The notes under the pieces are model-generated. The model ran no database searches. It saw nothing but the letters and a program-made list of their open reading frames with translations, and was not told the DNA's origin. A stretch of 64,000 bases of DNA from Chitinophaga japonensis (lineage in GTDB: Bacteria; Bacteroidota; Bacteroidia; Chitinophagales; Chitinophagaceae), in the NCBI RefSeq assembly GCF_007830125.1, contig NZ_VLLG01000004.1, positions 794,326-858,325 of the forward strand. Direction: 5' to 3'. This document shows positions 1 to 7,708 of this stretch, one piece after another (within the stretch, counting starts at the first letter, position 1; each line of letters opens with the position of its first letter). A program made the translations under genes and the position numbers.

Positions 1-801
1 TATGCGGTGTTCATCTATGACAGGCGTGGCAGCGGCAAATCAACCGGCGAACGCGCAGGTACCGATTTTAATACGCTGGCTGACGACGGCCTGGCCGCGT
101 TGCAAATGCTTGCCGCTGACAAGCGGATCAATGCGCGGAAAATCGGCTTTTGGGGGTTGAGCCAGGGAGGCTGGCTTTCAGTGCTCGCCGCATCCCGCTC
201 TCCACAGGTTGCCTTTGCCATATCCATATCCGCTCCCCTGACAACGCCGGATGTGCAGATGAATTTTGCCGTAGAAAACATTCTGCGCGTTAAAGGTTTC
301 CGCGACGAAGATATCCGGGCAGCAATCAGGACAAGAACAGCGGTAGATGATTTCATGCGTGGGCGGGGAGATCGCCGCGCTGTCGAACAAATGTTGGCGG
401 ATGCTGTTAAAAGGCCATGGTTTAAATATTCCTATATTTCGCCAATGCTGGACGATCCTGCCCATTCCCAGTGGGCGAAGGAGATCGCGCTCGATCCCGT
501 CACAACGCTTGAGCGAGTCCGTTGCCCCATCCTTATATTGTTTGGAGCGGATGATCCCTGGGTACCGGTCAGGATTTCTGCAGCACTTCTCGGCAAAATG
601 GCCGGCAGGAAAACAAACCTGGGCTATGCAGTTATCGCCGGCGCAAATCACGAAATGGCAACCACCGTGGCTCCTGAGGAAGAACTGGACCCTGCCAACG
701 CCACCGCGTTTGCACCGGATGCTCCATCATACTTCGGTATCTTGGCAAAATGGTTGAGTAGTCTACATTCAAAATCATCATATCAAACCACTTTAAAATA
801 A
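1..801 (+). CDS. alpha/beta hydrolase, 5' end missing
   Basis: The frame is open from base 1 and the gene begins upstream of the window. Visible family features are the YDRRGSGKS strand/turn typical of alpha/beta hydrolases, a GLSQGG nucleophile elbow (Ser about 52 residues into the visible part), a late FGADDPWVP segment carrying the probable acidic residue, and GANHEM with the probable catalytic His. This is the order of a Ser-Asp-His hydrolase of the dienelactone hydrolase/acyl-peptidase-like group. The substrate cannot be read from the sequence. It ends 6 bases before the next gene on the same strand, so the two may be co-transcribed. Confidence 0.85.
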   Translation, partial: YAVFIYDRRGSGKSTGERAGTDFNTLADDGLAALQMLAADKRINARKIGFWGLSQGGWLSVLAASRSPQVAFAISISAPLTTPDVQMNFAVENILRVKGFRDEDIRAAIRTRTAVDDFMRGRGDRRAVEQMLADAVKRPWFKYSYISPMLDDPAHSQWAKEIALDPVTTLERVRCPILILFGADDPWVPVRISAALLGKMAGRKTNLGYAVIAGANHEMATTVAPEEELDPANATAFAPDAPSYFGILAKWLSSLHSKSSYQTTLK

Positions 802-807
802 TACTAT

Positions 808-1572
808 ATGAATATATGGATGAGCGCAGGCCGCATATTCTTTGCAATTGGGATAACAGGCATAGGAGTACTGCATTTTTTCTACCCGGGAATCAGGCCG
901 ATTATAATACCTGGATTAACAGGTATACCTTCCAGTTTATCTTTTATCCCTTATTTTATAGCTGTGCTGCTGATTGGTGCAGGGTCTTTAATTGTTATTG
1001 GTAAAAAATTCAATACCCTTTCATGGTTAATGGGCATCCTGTTTTTTTTACTGTTTCTATTTGGTCATTTCCCCAGGTTTTTATCAGCAGGGTCTTTTAA
1101 TAACTATTGGGTGAATCTTAATAAAATTTTAGCATTGTCCGGGGGATTCCTGGTAGTATCAACCATGAATCCACCCAAACCCGAAAACAGGTTCATGAAA
1201 TGGATTACCAGGACAGGACCTTTGGGTAAGTATTTATTTGCGATCATGCTGTATAATTTCGGAGTTGGCCATTTCAACAACCTGGAAGGAGTCAGCAATT
1301 TAGTGCCTAAGTATCTTCCCTTCCCGCAATTCTGGACTTTCCTGGGCGGTGTTGCACTCATGGGATCAGCGATAAGTATTTTCAGTAACTATAAAGTAAA
1401 ACCAATTTTGCTGCTACTTGGGTTAAATTTATTTATCTGGTTGTTATCGTTACACCTTTATTACTCCATTTACTTTCCGCGGTGGCAGGAAGGAGAAAAT
1501 TTTATTGGCTTCCTGACCTGTTTATCTTTTTGCGGCACTGCTTTGATCATATCCCAGACAGCATCCAAATAA
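808..1572 (+). CDS. small polytopic membrane protein, DoxX-like (tentative)
   Basis: 254 residues dominated by hydrophobic stretches separated by short loops, so an inner-membrane protein. The first segment contains GITGIGVLHFFYPG, and a second, similar half starts near residue 135 with an FAIMLYNFGVGHF segment. The two halves suggest an internal duplication. This layout resembles DoxX/DoxD-like proteins, but I do not recognise a diagnostic motif, so the family is tentative. It follows the hydrolase by 6 bases and precedes an AraC regulator. Base composition is clearly more AT-rich than genes after 7700. Confidence 0.7.
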   Translation: MNIWMSAGRIFFAIGITGIGVLHFFYPGIRPIIIPGLTGIPSSLSFIPYFIAVLLIGAGSLIVIGKKFNTLSWLMGILFFLLFLFGHFPRFLSAGSFNNYWVNLNKILALSGGFLVVSTMNPPKPENRFMKWITRTGPLGKYLFAIMLYNFGVGHFNNLEGVSNLVPKYLPFPQFWTFLGGVALMGSAISIFSNYKVKPILLLLGLNLFIWLLSLHLYYSIYFPRWQEGENFIGFLTCLSFCGTALIISQTASK

Positions 1573-1622
1573 GTGTTCCACATCCCATAAAAAAGTATGA
1601 ATTTTGCAAATCATATCGATTT

Positions 1623-2528
1623 ATGGCAAAAGCAACAGAATCACTTGAACAGTTCTACAAGGACAAGTATGGTGTCCTGTCCGGAGATTTCCAAAAGAAC
1701 ATTGGGCAGTTTAATGTCTTCAGGATTGAAGACAGGATCCGCTCCGGCACCAGTTCACCAACCTTTATCCGCAGGGATTTCTTTAAGATTATGCTTTTCC
1801 GGGGAGATAATGTTTTCCATTACGGCAACAAAAGTATTCCGATAAGCGGGAATACGTTGCTTTTCTTTCATCCCCTGGTACCGTATACTTATGATCCATT
1901 AACGTCCGATAGCTCCGGTTATTTCTGTGTGTTCAAGAATGAGTTTTTCCAGGAGAGCCTGCGCCTGGACTTAGGGGAGCTGCCTTTGTTCACTACAGGT
2001 TCACAGCCTGTCTTTTCCCTGGATGATGAAAGAACCCGCGAAGTGAAAAGCATTTTTGAAAAAATCATCAAAGAGTTTGATACGGATTACGTCTATAAAT
2101 ATGAGCTGATCAAAAATTATGTCAGCGAACTATTCTATTTAGCAATGAAGCTCCAGCCTGCAAACAACCCGCTTAAGCATGGAGATGGCGCTACCCGGAT
2201 CACTTCCGTTTTTACGGAATTGCTGGAACGTCAATTCCCGATTGAATCGACCTCGCAGCGTTTTGAATTGCGTTTCCCGAAAGCTTTTGCAAAAAGGCTC
2301 TGTGTCCATGTAAATTATCTCAACCGCGCTATAAAGAAAACCACTGGACGTACCACTACCGATCTTATCTTCGAGCGTCTTACAGCAGAAGCCAAGGTCC
2401 TGCTAAGGCACACAGACTGGAGCATTGCCGAGATCAGCTACGTGCTGGGGTTTGAAGATCAGGCACACTTCAACAACTTTTTCAAGAAGCAGACCACTAT
2501 GAATCCGTCTGATTTCAGACAGGTTTGA
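1623..2528 (+). CDS. AraC family transcriptional regulator
   Basis: 301 residues from the ATG at 1623. The frame is open further upstream (from 1482), but that part overlaps the preceding gene and reads unlike protein. The N-terminal two thirds is a cupin-like effector domain. The C-terminal 100 residues carry the double helix-turn-helix of AraC/XylS proteins: a segment around NYLNRAIKKTTGRT, then WSIAEISYVLGFEDQAHFNN, the hallmark second HTH, ending with NPSDFRQ. Such cytoplasmic regulators usually control neighbouring genes, here probably the dehydrogenase at 2600 and/or the membrane protein upstream. The ligand is unknown. Confidence 0.9.
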   Translation: MAKATESLEQFYKDKYGVLSGDFQKNIGQFNVFRIEDRIRSGTSSPTFIRRDFFKIMLFRGDNVFHYGNKSIPISGNTLLFFHPLVPYTYDPLTSDSSGYFCVFKNEFFQESLRLDLGELPLFTTGSQPVFSLDDERTREVKSIFEKIIKEFDTDYVYKYELIKNYVSELFYLAMKLQPANNPLKHGDGATRITSVFTELLERQFPIESTSQRFELRFPKAFAKRLCVHVNYLNRAIKKTTGRTTTDLIFERLTAEAKVLLRHTDWSIAEISYVLGFEDQAHFNNFFKKQTTMNPSDFRQV

Positions 2529-2599
2529 ATTTGACAAATAATGGTTTATATGCAACAAAAATGAGAACTGCCTGCAAGGTAATTTTGCAAAAAAAGATT

Positions 2600-3433
2600 A
2601 TGGGCAATTCAAAAGTTTGGTATATCACAGGGGCATCTAAGGGAATGGGCCTGTCCCTTACTAGGCAACTATTGGCAAAAGGCCAGCATGTTGCTGCAAC
2701 TTCGAGATCAATTGCCGCGTTCAAAGCGTTTGAGGGGAACGGCGGCCGGTTTCTGCCATTGGAAGTAGACCTGGAAAGCGAGCAGTCCATCACAGCTTCT
2801 ATTAAGAAAGTATATGAAAAATTTGGCCGTTTGGACGTAGTTGTAAATAACGCTGGCTACGGGTTAGGTGGTGCTTTAGAGGAACTTACCCCAGGGGAAA
2901 TCGACAGAAATTTCCAGGTTAATTTCTTCGCTGTTGTACGCGTCGTTCAGCAGGCGTTACCCTATATGAGAAGGCAGCGCTCGGGCCATATCATCAATAT
3001 TTCTTCGATTGCCGGCTTTGCACCTGGTAGTGGGTGGTCAATGTATTGCGCCGCCAAATTTGCGGTGAGCGGTCTAAGCGAAGCGTTGGCTCATGATCTA
3101 AAACCGTTGGGTATCCACGTGACGAATGTTATGCCAGGCTGGTTCAGGACCAGCTTTGCCAAAGCGGGCTCAATTGAATACAGCAGGATTCAAATTGAGG
3201 ACTATGCCTATCTAAGGAAAAATCATGACAAGATGAACAGTATGGATGGCATGCAACCAGGCGACCCGGATAAGATTGCAGATGTATTCTTAAAGTTAGT
3301 CGCCAGCCCGAACCCTGCTACTGACCTGTTTCTTGGTAGTGATGCATTCAATCGCGCAAAAATAAAAATAGCGGAATTACAGGCTCAAATGGATACCTGG
3401 AAGGATATTTCCTTTTTAACTGATTTTACCTGA
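2600..3433 (+). CDS. short-chain dehydrogenase/reductase
   Basis: Classical SDR of 277 residues from the ATG at 2600. The frame is open from 2525, but that stretch overlaps the regulator end and lacks SDR character. The nucleotide-binding motif TGASKGMG lies at residues 10-17, NNAG at 83-86, and the catalytic set is Ser136, Tyr149 and Lys153 (YCAAK). The fold binds NAD(P)(H) and the enzyme acts in the cytoplasm; the substrate is not evident. It lies 71 bases after the AraC gene on the same strand, a common arrangement for a regulator and its target. It is convergent with another SDR at 3476. Confidence 0.9.
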   Translation: MGNSKVWYITGASKGMGLSLTRQLLAKGQHVAATSRSIAAFKAFEGNGGRFLPLEVDLESEQSITASIKKVYEKFGRLDVVVNNAGYGLGGALEELTPGEIDRNFQVNFFAVVRVVQQALPYMRRQRSGHIINISSIAGFAPGSGWSMYCAAKFAVSGLSEALAHDLKPLGIHVTNVMPGWFRTSFAKAGSIEYSRIQIEDYAYLRKNHDKMNSMDGMQPGDPDKIADVFLKLVASPNPATDLFLGSDAFNRAKIKIAELQAQMDTWKDISFLTDFT

Positions 3434-3443
3434 TATAACCGTT

Positions 3444-3459
3444 GTTTGAAATTTCAAAC
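3444..3459. terminator. perfect 16-base palindrome between convergent genes
   Basis: GTTTGAAATTTCAAAC is perfectly self-complementary and lies in the 42-base gap between two convergent SDR genes. It could act as a weak bidirectional terminator or as a protein-binding site. There is no T-run of the usual kind, so termination is only a guess from its position. Confidence 0.35.
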
Positions 3460-3475
3460 TGCAGGATAATAAATT

Positions 3476-4216
3476 TTACCAGGGAACTACCCCTGTTTCA
3501 GGGTTAGTTTCCTCACTGAAAAACTTACCGGTAGGACCGTTCTGGTCAATCAATGCATACTTGACAATTCGACTTGCCGCAGTATCCACCGGGCCCCCAT
3601 TGTTAAAGGTGAAATCAGTACTGGTATATCCCGGGCAAACTGCATTTACTTTGAAGCATGTATCACGCAGCTCGTAGGCCAAATGAACGGTATACATATT
3701 CAGCGCCGCCTTTGATGCTCCATAAACTGCATATTTTGCATAATTATACGCCGGCCAACCCGGATCACTTTGCAATGAAAGAGAGCCTACGCTGGTACTT
3801 ACATTGACAATCCTCGGTTCATTTGATTTGCGTAACAGGTCAATAAACGCCTTCGTTACTCTTGCCACGCCGACTACATTGGTATCGAATGCGGCTATAA
3901 ATTGTTCCGAAGTTGCATCCAGGGCGCTGTAAGGCGGTTGCCCTCCGTTAATGCCTGCATTATTAATGAGCACATCTAATACGTTCGTTTTCTCGCCGAT
4001 TCCCTCGCGGGCCATCGTTACAGATTTCTCATCTGTCACATCCAACTGTACGGCTTCTGCGTGGGGGAGTCCTTCCGATTTTAATTTTTCAACTGCGCTC
4101 ACGCCTTTTTTTAAATCACGACTTCCGATATAGACATAAAATCCTTTTTGCAATAGCTGTCTTGCAGTTTCGAAACCTATTCCTTTATTAGCGCCGGTGA
4201 TGAATGCTTTCTTCAT
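3476..4216 (-). CDS. short-chain dehydrogenase/reductase
   Basis: 246 residues with the classical SDR signature: TGANKGIG at residues 7-14, INNAG near 85, the serine-containing VNVSTSVGS strand near 137-145, and Tyr165-x3-Lys169 (YGASK). The pattern is close to carbonyl-reductase-like SDRs, which often reduce small carbonyl compounds with NADPH. It lies downstream of a Crp/Fnr regulator gene on the same strand with a 78-base gap that holds a perfect inverted repeat (4270-4285), so control by that regulator is plausible. More AT-rich than the core part of the window. Confidence 0.9.
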   Translation of the reverse strand: MKKAFITGANKGIGFETARQLLQKGFYVYIGSRDLKKGVSAVEKLKSEGLPHAEAVQLDVTDEKSVTMAREGIGEKTNVLDVLINNAGINGGQPPYSALDATSEQFIAAFDTNVVGVARVTKAFIDLLRKSNEPRIVNVSTSVGSLSLQSDPGWPAYNYAKYAVYGASKAALNMYTVHLAYELRDTCFKVNAVCPGYTSTDFTFNNGGPVDTAASRIVKYALIDQNGPTGKFFSEETNPETGVVPW

Positions 4217-4269
4217 TGTTATTCTTTTTAATTAACGAAGCAAAATTGCATCATCCTAAAAGAAAACTA

Positions 4270-4285
4270 TTTACCATTTGGTAAA
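4270..4285 (-). promoter_or_regulatory. candidate operator of the Crp/Fnr-SDR pair
   Basis: TTTACCA-TT-TGGTAAA is a perfect 7+2+7 inverted repeat located 54-69 bases upstream of the SDR start codon and just after the Crp/Fnr stop codon. The size and symmetry fit a dimeric Crp/Fnr-type binding site, although the half site is not the classic TGTGA. A partial copy (GTTTACCG) follows at about 4293. It could instead form a hairpin at the end of the regulator transcript. Confidence 0.4.
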
Positions 4286-4294
4286 AAAGCAGGT

Positions 4295-4861
4295 TTACCG
4301 AATGTTTTTTCTTATTCTGCTCAATGATTGCCGGGTAACACCCAGGTAAGAAGCAATGTACGCCAGCGGGACACGATTAATAAGCGACGGGTAGTTCTCC
4401 ATAAATTCCATATAACGTGTAGTAGCATCTTGTGAAATGACCGGGCCTTTTCTTGACTTCTGGTACATACATATTTGTACCATCTTGTTTTTGATATTAT
4501 CCCAGCCTGCAATAACTTGAGAAAGCTCCTCCCAATTTTTTCTTGAAAAGACGATAAGTTTACAGTCTGTACATGCCTGCAAATATTCCGAAGAGGAAGT
4601 ATTGGCTTCAAAATTAATATAGTCAGCTACAAGGCTGTTTTCACTAATAAAACAACGTGTAATTTCCTCGCCTTTGTTATTGTAATAACAACCGCGAATA
4701 ACACCTTCAACAATAAAACCGACCTGCTGGGGAATTCGCCCCGCTTCTGAAAAATATTCGCTTTTTTGAAGACTCCATTCAATCGCACTGCTTATAACAA
4801 GGTCGATTTGCTGTTTGTCCAGGTTCCCAAACTGGAGGATATAATCGATCAATTCTTTCAT
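4295..4861 (-). CDS. Crp/Fnr family transcriptional regulator
   Basis: 188 residues. The N-terminal cyclic-nucleotide-binding-like beta roll is seen in GFIVEGVIRGCYYNNKGEEI and the following FISENSLVADY. The C-terminus has a short winged HTH ending in PLAYIASYLGVTRQSLSRIRK, the recognition-helix pattern of this family. Members of this Bacteroidota subgroup usually lack a clear cAMP site, and the ligand cannot be told here. The gene precedes the SDR at 3476 on the same strand and probably regulates it. AT-rich relative to later genes. Confidence 0.88.
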   Translation of the reverse strand: MKELIDYILQFGNLDKQQIDLVISSAIEWSLQKSEYFSEAGRIPQQVGFIVEGVIRGCYYNNKGEEITRCFISENSLVADYINFEANTSSSEYLQACTDCKLIVFSRKNWEELSQVIAGWDNIKNKMVQICMYQKSRKGPVISQDATTRYMEFMENYPSLINRVPLAYIASYLGVTRQSLSRIRKNIR

Positions 4862-5072
4862 AGTGGCAATTTAGTAAAGTTAGATATATGGGCGTTCACT
4901 TCCACTGGAAGGAACCTTCTACCCGAAAGTTCCATATGTCAAAACCAGCAAAGATAACCTAACTATATCAGCCTTTTGCCATTGTAAATTTCCACCATAT
5001 CCTTTGGGCGATCCATCTTAAAAATTTGAAGTAATTTAGCTGTATTGCCGCAATAAGGTTACGGCAAGGAAA

Positions 5073-5082
5073 GCGTTAGCGG
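5073..5082. repeat. left inverted-repeat element of the DUF1835 cassette
   Basis: GCGTTAGCGG, 22 bases before the DUF1835 start codon, is matched in inverted orientation by CCGCTAAC(A)GC at 5850-5860, which overlaps the stop codon. The pair brackets exactly one gene. The role, a recombination site or a remnant of one, is inferred only from this layout. Confidence 0.4.
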
Positions 5083-5103
5083 CATTGTAAAAAAATCATA
5101 CTC

Positions 5104-5856
5104 ATGATTTATAATATTTTAAACGGCGACTCTCTTGCTTACAGTGTCCCAGACACCAAAATTGAAGGAGATGTAATAGTGGTTAGAGAAGGTCTTATAG
5201 ATGGAGATTTGTCTGGCGACAATCTGCATGACTTTTGGCAATCAAGAGCAAAGTATATGGAATTAACTGAAACAGAATACCATAGGAATGTTGTAAAAGA
5301 GTTTGAAAAAATAAGGAATGCGCCTGATAATTCAGAATTTAATCTTTGGTTTGAGTATGACTTGTTTTGCCAGGTAAATATGTGGTTTGTTATTTCAATT
5401 ATCAATAGTTTGCCAATAAAGAAAAAAGTTTTTGCTGTTTATACTTATTATTTAGACAAAACCAGTAAACAATTCTGGAATGGCTTTGGACCAGCAAATT
5501 CAGAGGAGCTTAAAGTTTGTTATGCGAATAAAATCCTTTTAAGCAAAGCCGACATAAATTTAGGGAGAGACTTGTGGGAAGCTTATAAAAATAATAATCT
5601 TGATGAGTTGGTAAATCTTTCAAAGAATCAATCTTCAGCATTTCCGTATTTACAAGAAGTCGTAAAGGCGCATGTGGACCGTTTTCCAAAAGATGGCACA
5701 AAGGGCAGACCTGAAAAAGTCATTGAAGACATCACAAAAAACATTTCCACTGACTTTCATAAAGTGTTCAAAGAATTCTGGGACAGAGAAAGCATTTATG
5801 GTTTTGGTGACAGCCAGTTAAAACAGCTTTATGACAAAGTAATGCGCAACCGCTAA
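5104..5856 (+). CDS. DUF1835 domain-containing protein
   Basis: 250 residues. The start NGDSLAYS, then VIVVREGLIDGDL, DFWQSRAKYM, and the WFEYDLFCQVNMW stretch are the conserved blocks of the DUF1835 family (PF08874 as I remember it). The C-terminal half resembles the DUF3658-like helical part often fused to it. The biochemical function is unknown. No signal peptide or membrane segment is visible, so it is cytoplasmic. The gene is strikingly AT-rich with A/T-ending codons, unlike neighbours on either side, and is bounded by a small inverted repeat (5073-5082 and 5850-5860), suggesting recent acquisition as a single-gene unit. Confidence 0.8.
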   Translation: MIYNILNGDSLAYSVPDTKIEGDVIVVREGLIDGDLSGDNLHDFWQSRAKYMELTETEYHRNVVKEFEKIRNAPDNSEFNLWFEYDLFCQVNMWFVISIINSLPIKKKVFAVYTYYLDKTSKQFWNGFGPANSEELKVCYANKILLSKADINLGRDLWEAYKNNNLDELVNLSKNQSSAFPYLQEVVKAHVDRFPKDGTKGRPEKVIEDITKNISTDFHKVFKEFWDRESIYGFGDSQLKQLYDKVMRNR

Positions 5857-5865
5857 CAGCGCATT
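5841..5865 (+). repeat. hairpin and right inverted repeat at the end of the DUF1835 gene
   Basis: AATGCGC (5841-5847) and GCGCATT (5859-5865) form a perfect 7-base stem around an 11-base loop that contains CCGCTAAC, the inverted copy of the motif upstream of the gene. The structure overlaps the last codons and the stop. It has the shape of a folded recombination site, but it does not match the attC core consensus (RYYYAAC/GTTRRRY). A terminator role is also possible. Confidence 0.4.
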
Positions 5866-6007
5866 GGCAATATGGCGGGGTGATGGATGGTTTGTTATTA
5901 TATCCAGGTGCAGGAAGAAAAAAGGGAGTATCTCCTTAAAAACCTGTATTAAATCGTTCGCCATTATTTGGGCGACCATGTAATTATATAACGTGGAAAA
6001 GGATTGG

Positions 6008-7162
6008 TCACCATCTCATTGGTACTTCCCCCCTTTTCATTGCAGCTACTTGCTCCGGTTTGAAAGCGGGCTGATACAGTTGTTCATCGAACTGATAACA
6101 ACGGAAAAGTTCCGTAATAAAATGCATGCGATCAGTGAGGTCAGCCCAATCTTCGGCGCCGCTTTCTTTTAAGCTTTCAGGAGTTGTATCGATTTTTTCC
6201 ATTAATTCAACCAGGTCTTTACACGAAAGGCTGCTTAAGACCTTAGGATAGGTACGCTGCAGATCTTTGGATAACAACAGGGTCTCATGTGGCAGGTTTA
6301 GTGTCATCAGACAGGCGGTGATCTGCTTTCTTACCAGGTGCTGCAGTTTCACTATTAATCTATCAATCGCAGCTTCCAGGCGGGATGTCTTTCCGGTAAT
6401 TTTCAGATAGAGAAAACGTACCTGAGAGAGCCAGCTTCCGGGAGGGAATAAGAAGTCAACGACCTCTTTGCGAAAAGTCTCTTTTCCCGTAAAAGCAGCG
6501 TTAAGGGAATCCAGGATTTCGGGCTGTAACCTGGTTTGCTCGTGGAATCCGATCTCAAGGTTAGCCAGCAACAATTTTTCCAGGCGCAGTTGCTCATCGC
6601 GCTCAAAAAAGCCTGTATAGTAATTTGTGAAAGCTCTTTTTAGATATTGCTGCCCATCAGGCGGATCGCCGTCACGCATTTCCCGGCAAAATAAGTCACA
6701 GCGTTGTAAGTCAGGTTCAGCATTGTCGAAGCAGGTAGCAATGAACCGGGCAAATTCAAATCCTATTTCTTCAAATACCTTTTTATTTCCTTTAGCAACC
6801 GCTTCGCTTATCTTATCAACTACCCTGATAAACAGACTATTCTTTACCAGGGCATGAAGCCTGGTTCTAATGGAGGAGCCAATACCCATTTCCGCAGCCA
6901 TTGCAATAAGTGCCTGAAATTCGCTCAACACCTCAATGTCCACCCGTGCTTCGAGTGTTCGTCGAAGATCCTCCTTCCGGATACTCTGTCCGGCCTGCTT
7001 GGACGCCCAAGTAGCGTAGGTGCACCAATTCGCCGCCGCCCCTGTACGGGACATGATAATCTGCGAGAGCTCGTAATAAGATTGTGTGATGAGTACATTG
7101 CGTAATACAGGATTATTAATCAGGGCTATCCTGCGGATATCTGCCATAGTTGGGGTGTGCAT
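6008..7162 (-). CDS. hypothetical protein, unrecognised
   Basis: 384 residues from the ATG at 7162. The frame is open 36 bases further up, to an ATG at 7198, whose product would begin MHLLFLLHKRQ. I prefer 7162 because [14 protein letters not shown] reads as a soluble start. I do not recognise the family. It is a mainly alpha-helical, charged, cytoplasmic-looking protein with no signal peptide or membrane segment. A cysteine/aromatic cluster ([14 protein letters not shown]) is near residue 60 and [17 protein letters not shown] near residue 140. It stands alone on the minus strand between the DUF1835 gene and tRNA-Lys. Composition is intermediate between the AT-rich segment and the core. Confidence 0.65.
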   Translation of the reverse strand: MHTPTMADIRRIALINNPVLRNVLITQSYYELSQIIMSRTGAAANWCTYATWASKQAGQSIRKEDLRRTLEARVDIEVLSEFQALIAMAAEMGIGSSIRTRLHALVKNSLFIRVVDKISEAVAKGNKKVFEEIGFEFARFIATCFDNAEPDLQRCDLFCREMRDGDPPDGQQYLKRAFTNYYTGFFERDEQLRLEKLLLANLEIGFHEQTRLQPEILDSLNAAFTGKETFRKEVVDFLFPPGSWLSQVRFLYLKITGKTSRLEAAIDRLIVKLQHLVRKQITACLMTLNLPHETLLLSKDLQRTYPKVLSSLSCKDLVELMEKIDTTPESLKESGAEDWADLTDRMHFITELFRCYQFDEQLYQPAFKPEQVAAMKRGEVPMRW

Positions 7163-7279
7163 AATTTGCCTTTTATGGAGCAAAAATAATAAATGCACTT
7201 ATTATTTTATACTTCAGCTCCAGGAGGGATATTCCAGGACTCATTCCGGACTTTTTGGTTCACAGTATGTAAAATTGCT

Positions 7280-7316
7280 AAAAAACAAAACGCTCCAAGT
7301 CTTTCAACTTGAAGCG
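7280..7316 (-). terminator. rho-independent terminator of tRNA-Lys
   Basis: On the minus strand a 10-base stem (arms 7307-7316 and 7291-7300, one G-U pair) with a six-base loop is followed by TTTTGTTTTT. It starts 13 bases after the tRNA 3' end, so it terminates that transcript. Confidence 0.85.
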
Positions 7317-7328
7317 CTTAAACTTCTG

Positions 7329-7401
7329 TGAACCCGCTGGGACTCGAACCCAGGGCCCATACATTAAAAGTGTATTGCTCTACCAACTGAGCTACGGATT
7401 C
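7329..7401 (-). tRNA. tRNA-Lys (anticodon UUU)
   Basis: The complement of this stretch folds as a 73-base tRNA. The acceptor arms GAATCCG and CGGGTTC pair over 7 bases, with GCTC/GAGC in the D arm. The anticodon stem is ATACA/TGTAT with loop CTTTTAA, giving anticodon TTT. The T arm is CTGGG-TTCGAGT-CCCAG, with discriminator A. CCA is not encoded; the next bases are CAGA. A Bacteroidota-type promoter lies upstream and a terminator downstream, so it is a single-gene transcript. Its 3' end faces the AT-rich accessory segment. Confidence 0.97.
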
Positions 7402-7402
7402 A

Positions 7403-7708
7403 TCGCTTTTTGTTATAAAGCGGGTGCAAAAATAGCCATATTTTTATTCGAAACAAGTTTTTAACCAAAAAAGTTCCCCCTCTCCCCTCGCAGCCAGCCA
7501 CAGCAAAGGATTCTACAGCCTCGTCCGTTCAGCCGTACGCCTCCGCCCGCCTCCGGATTTACATCGCACAATTACCCATCTCCCTCTCCGTTACCCCAAT
7601 CGCTCACCGCCGCATCCCTGAAAATTACCTACACCTCCTCCACGTGTATAATTAAATTTCGCCATCCTCTCTTCCTTCGCCTATTTTTGCAGCGCAAAAA
7701 GTATATGC
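7403..7708. other. intergenic stretch with two divergent promoters
   Basis: This 306-base gap holds no credible reading frame. Its left end carries the tRNA-Lys promoter (minus strand). Its right end carries a plus-strand TATTTTTG at 7682-7689, 20 bases before the SDR start, with only a weak upstream partner (TTTC at 7657-7660). The middle is a C-rich, G-poor stretch for which I see no structure or coding sense. Confidence 0.6.
7427..7456 (-). promoter_or_regulatory. promoter of tRNA-Lys
   Basis: Read on the minus strand: TTG (7454-7456), a 19-base spacer, then TATTTTTG (7427-7434). This matches the Bacteroidota primary-sigma consensus (TTTG/TTG, N19, TAnnTTTG). Transcription would begin about 20 bases before the mature tRNA. 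Confidence 0.8.

Noticed and set aside
1482-1622. N-terminal extension of the AraC regulator
   Set aside because: It overlaps the end of the upstream membrane protein gene and does not resemble the effector domain. The ATG at 1623 is better.
5041-5880. Integron attC site around the DUF1835 gene
   Set aside because: The flanking motifs do not fit the RYYYAAC/GTTRRRY core, and no integrase is in the window. Reported only as an inverted-repeat cassette of unknown type.
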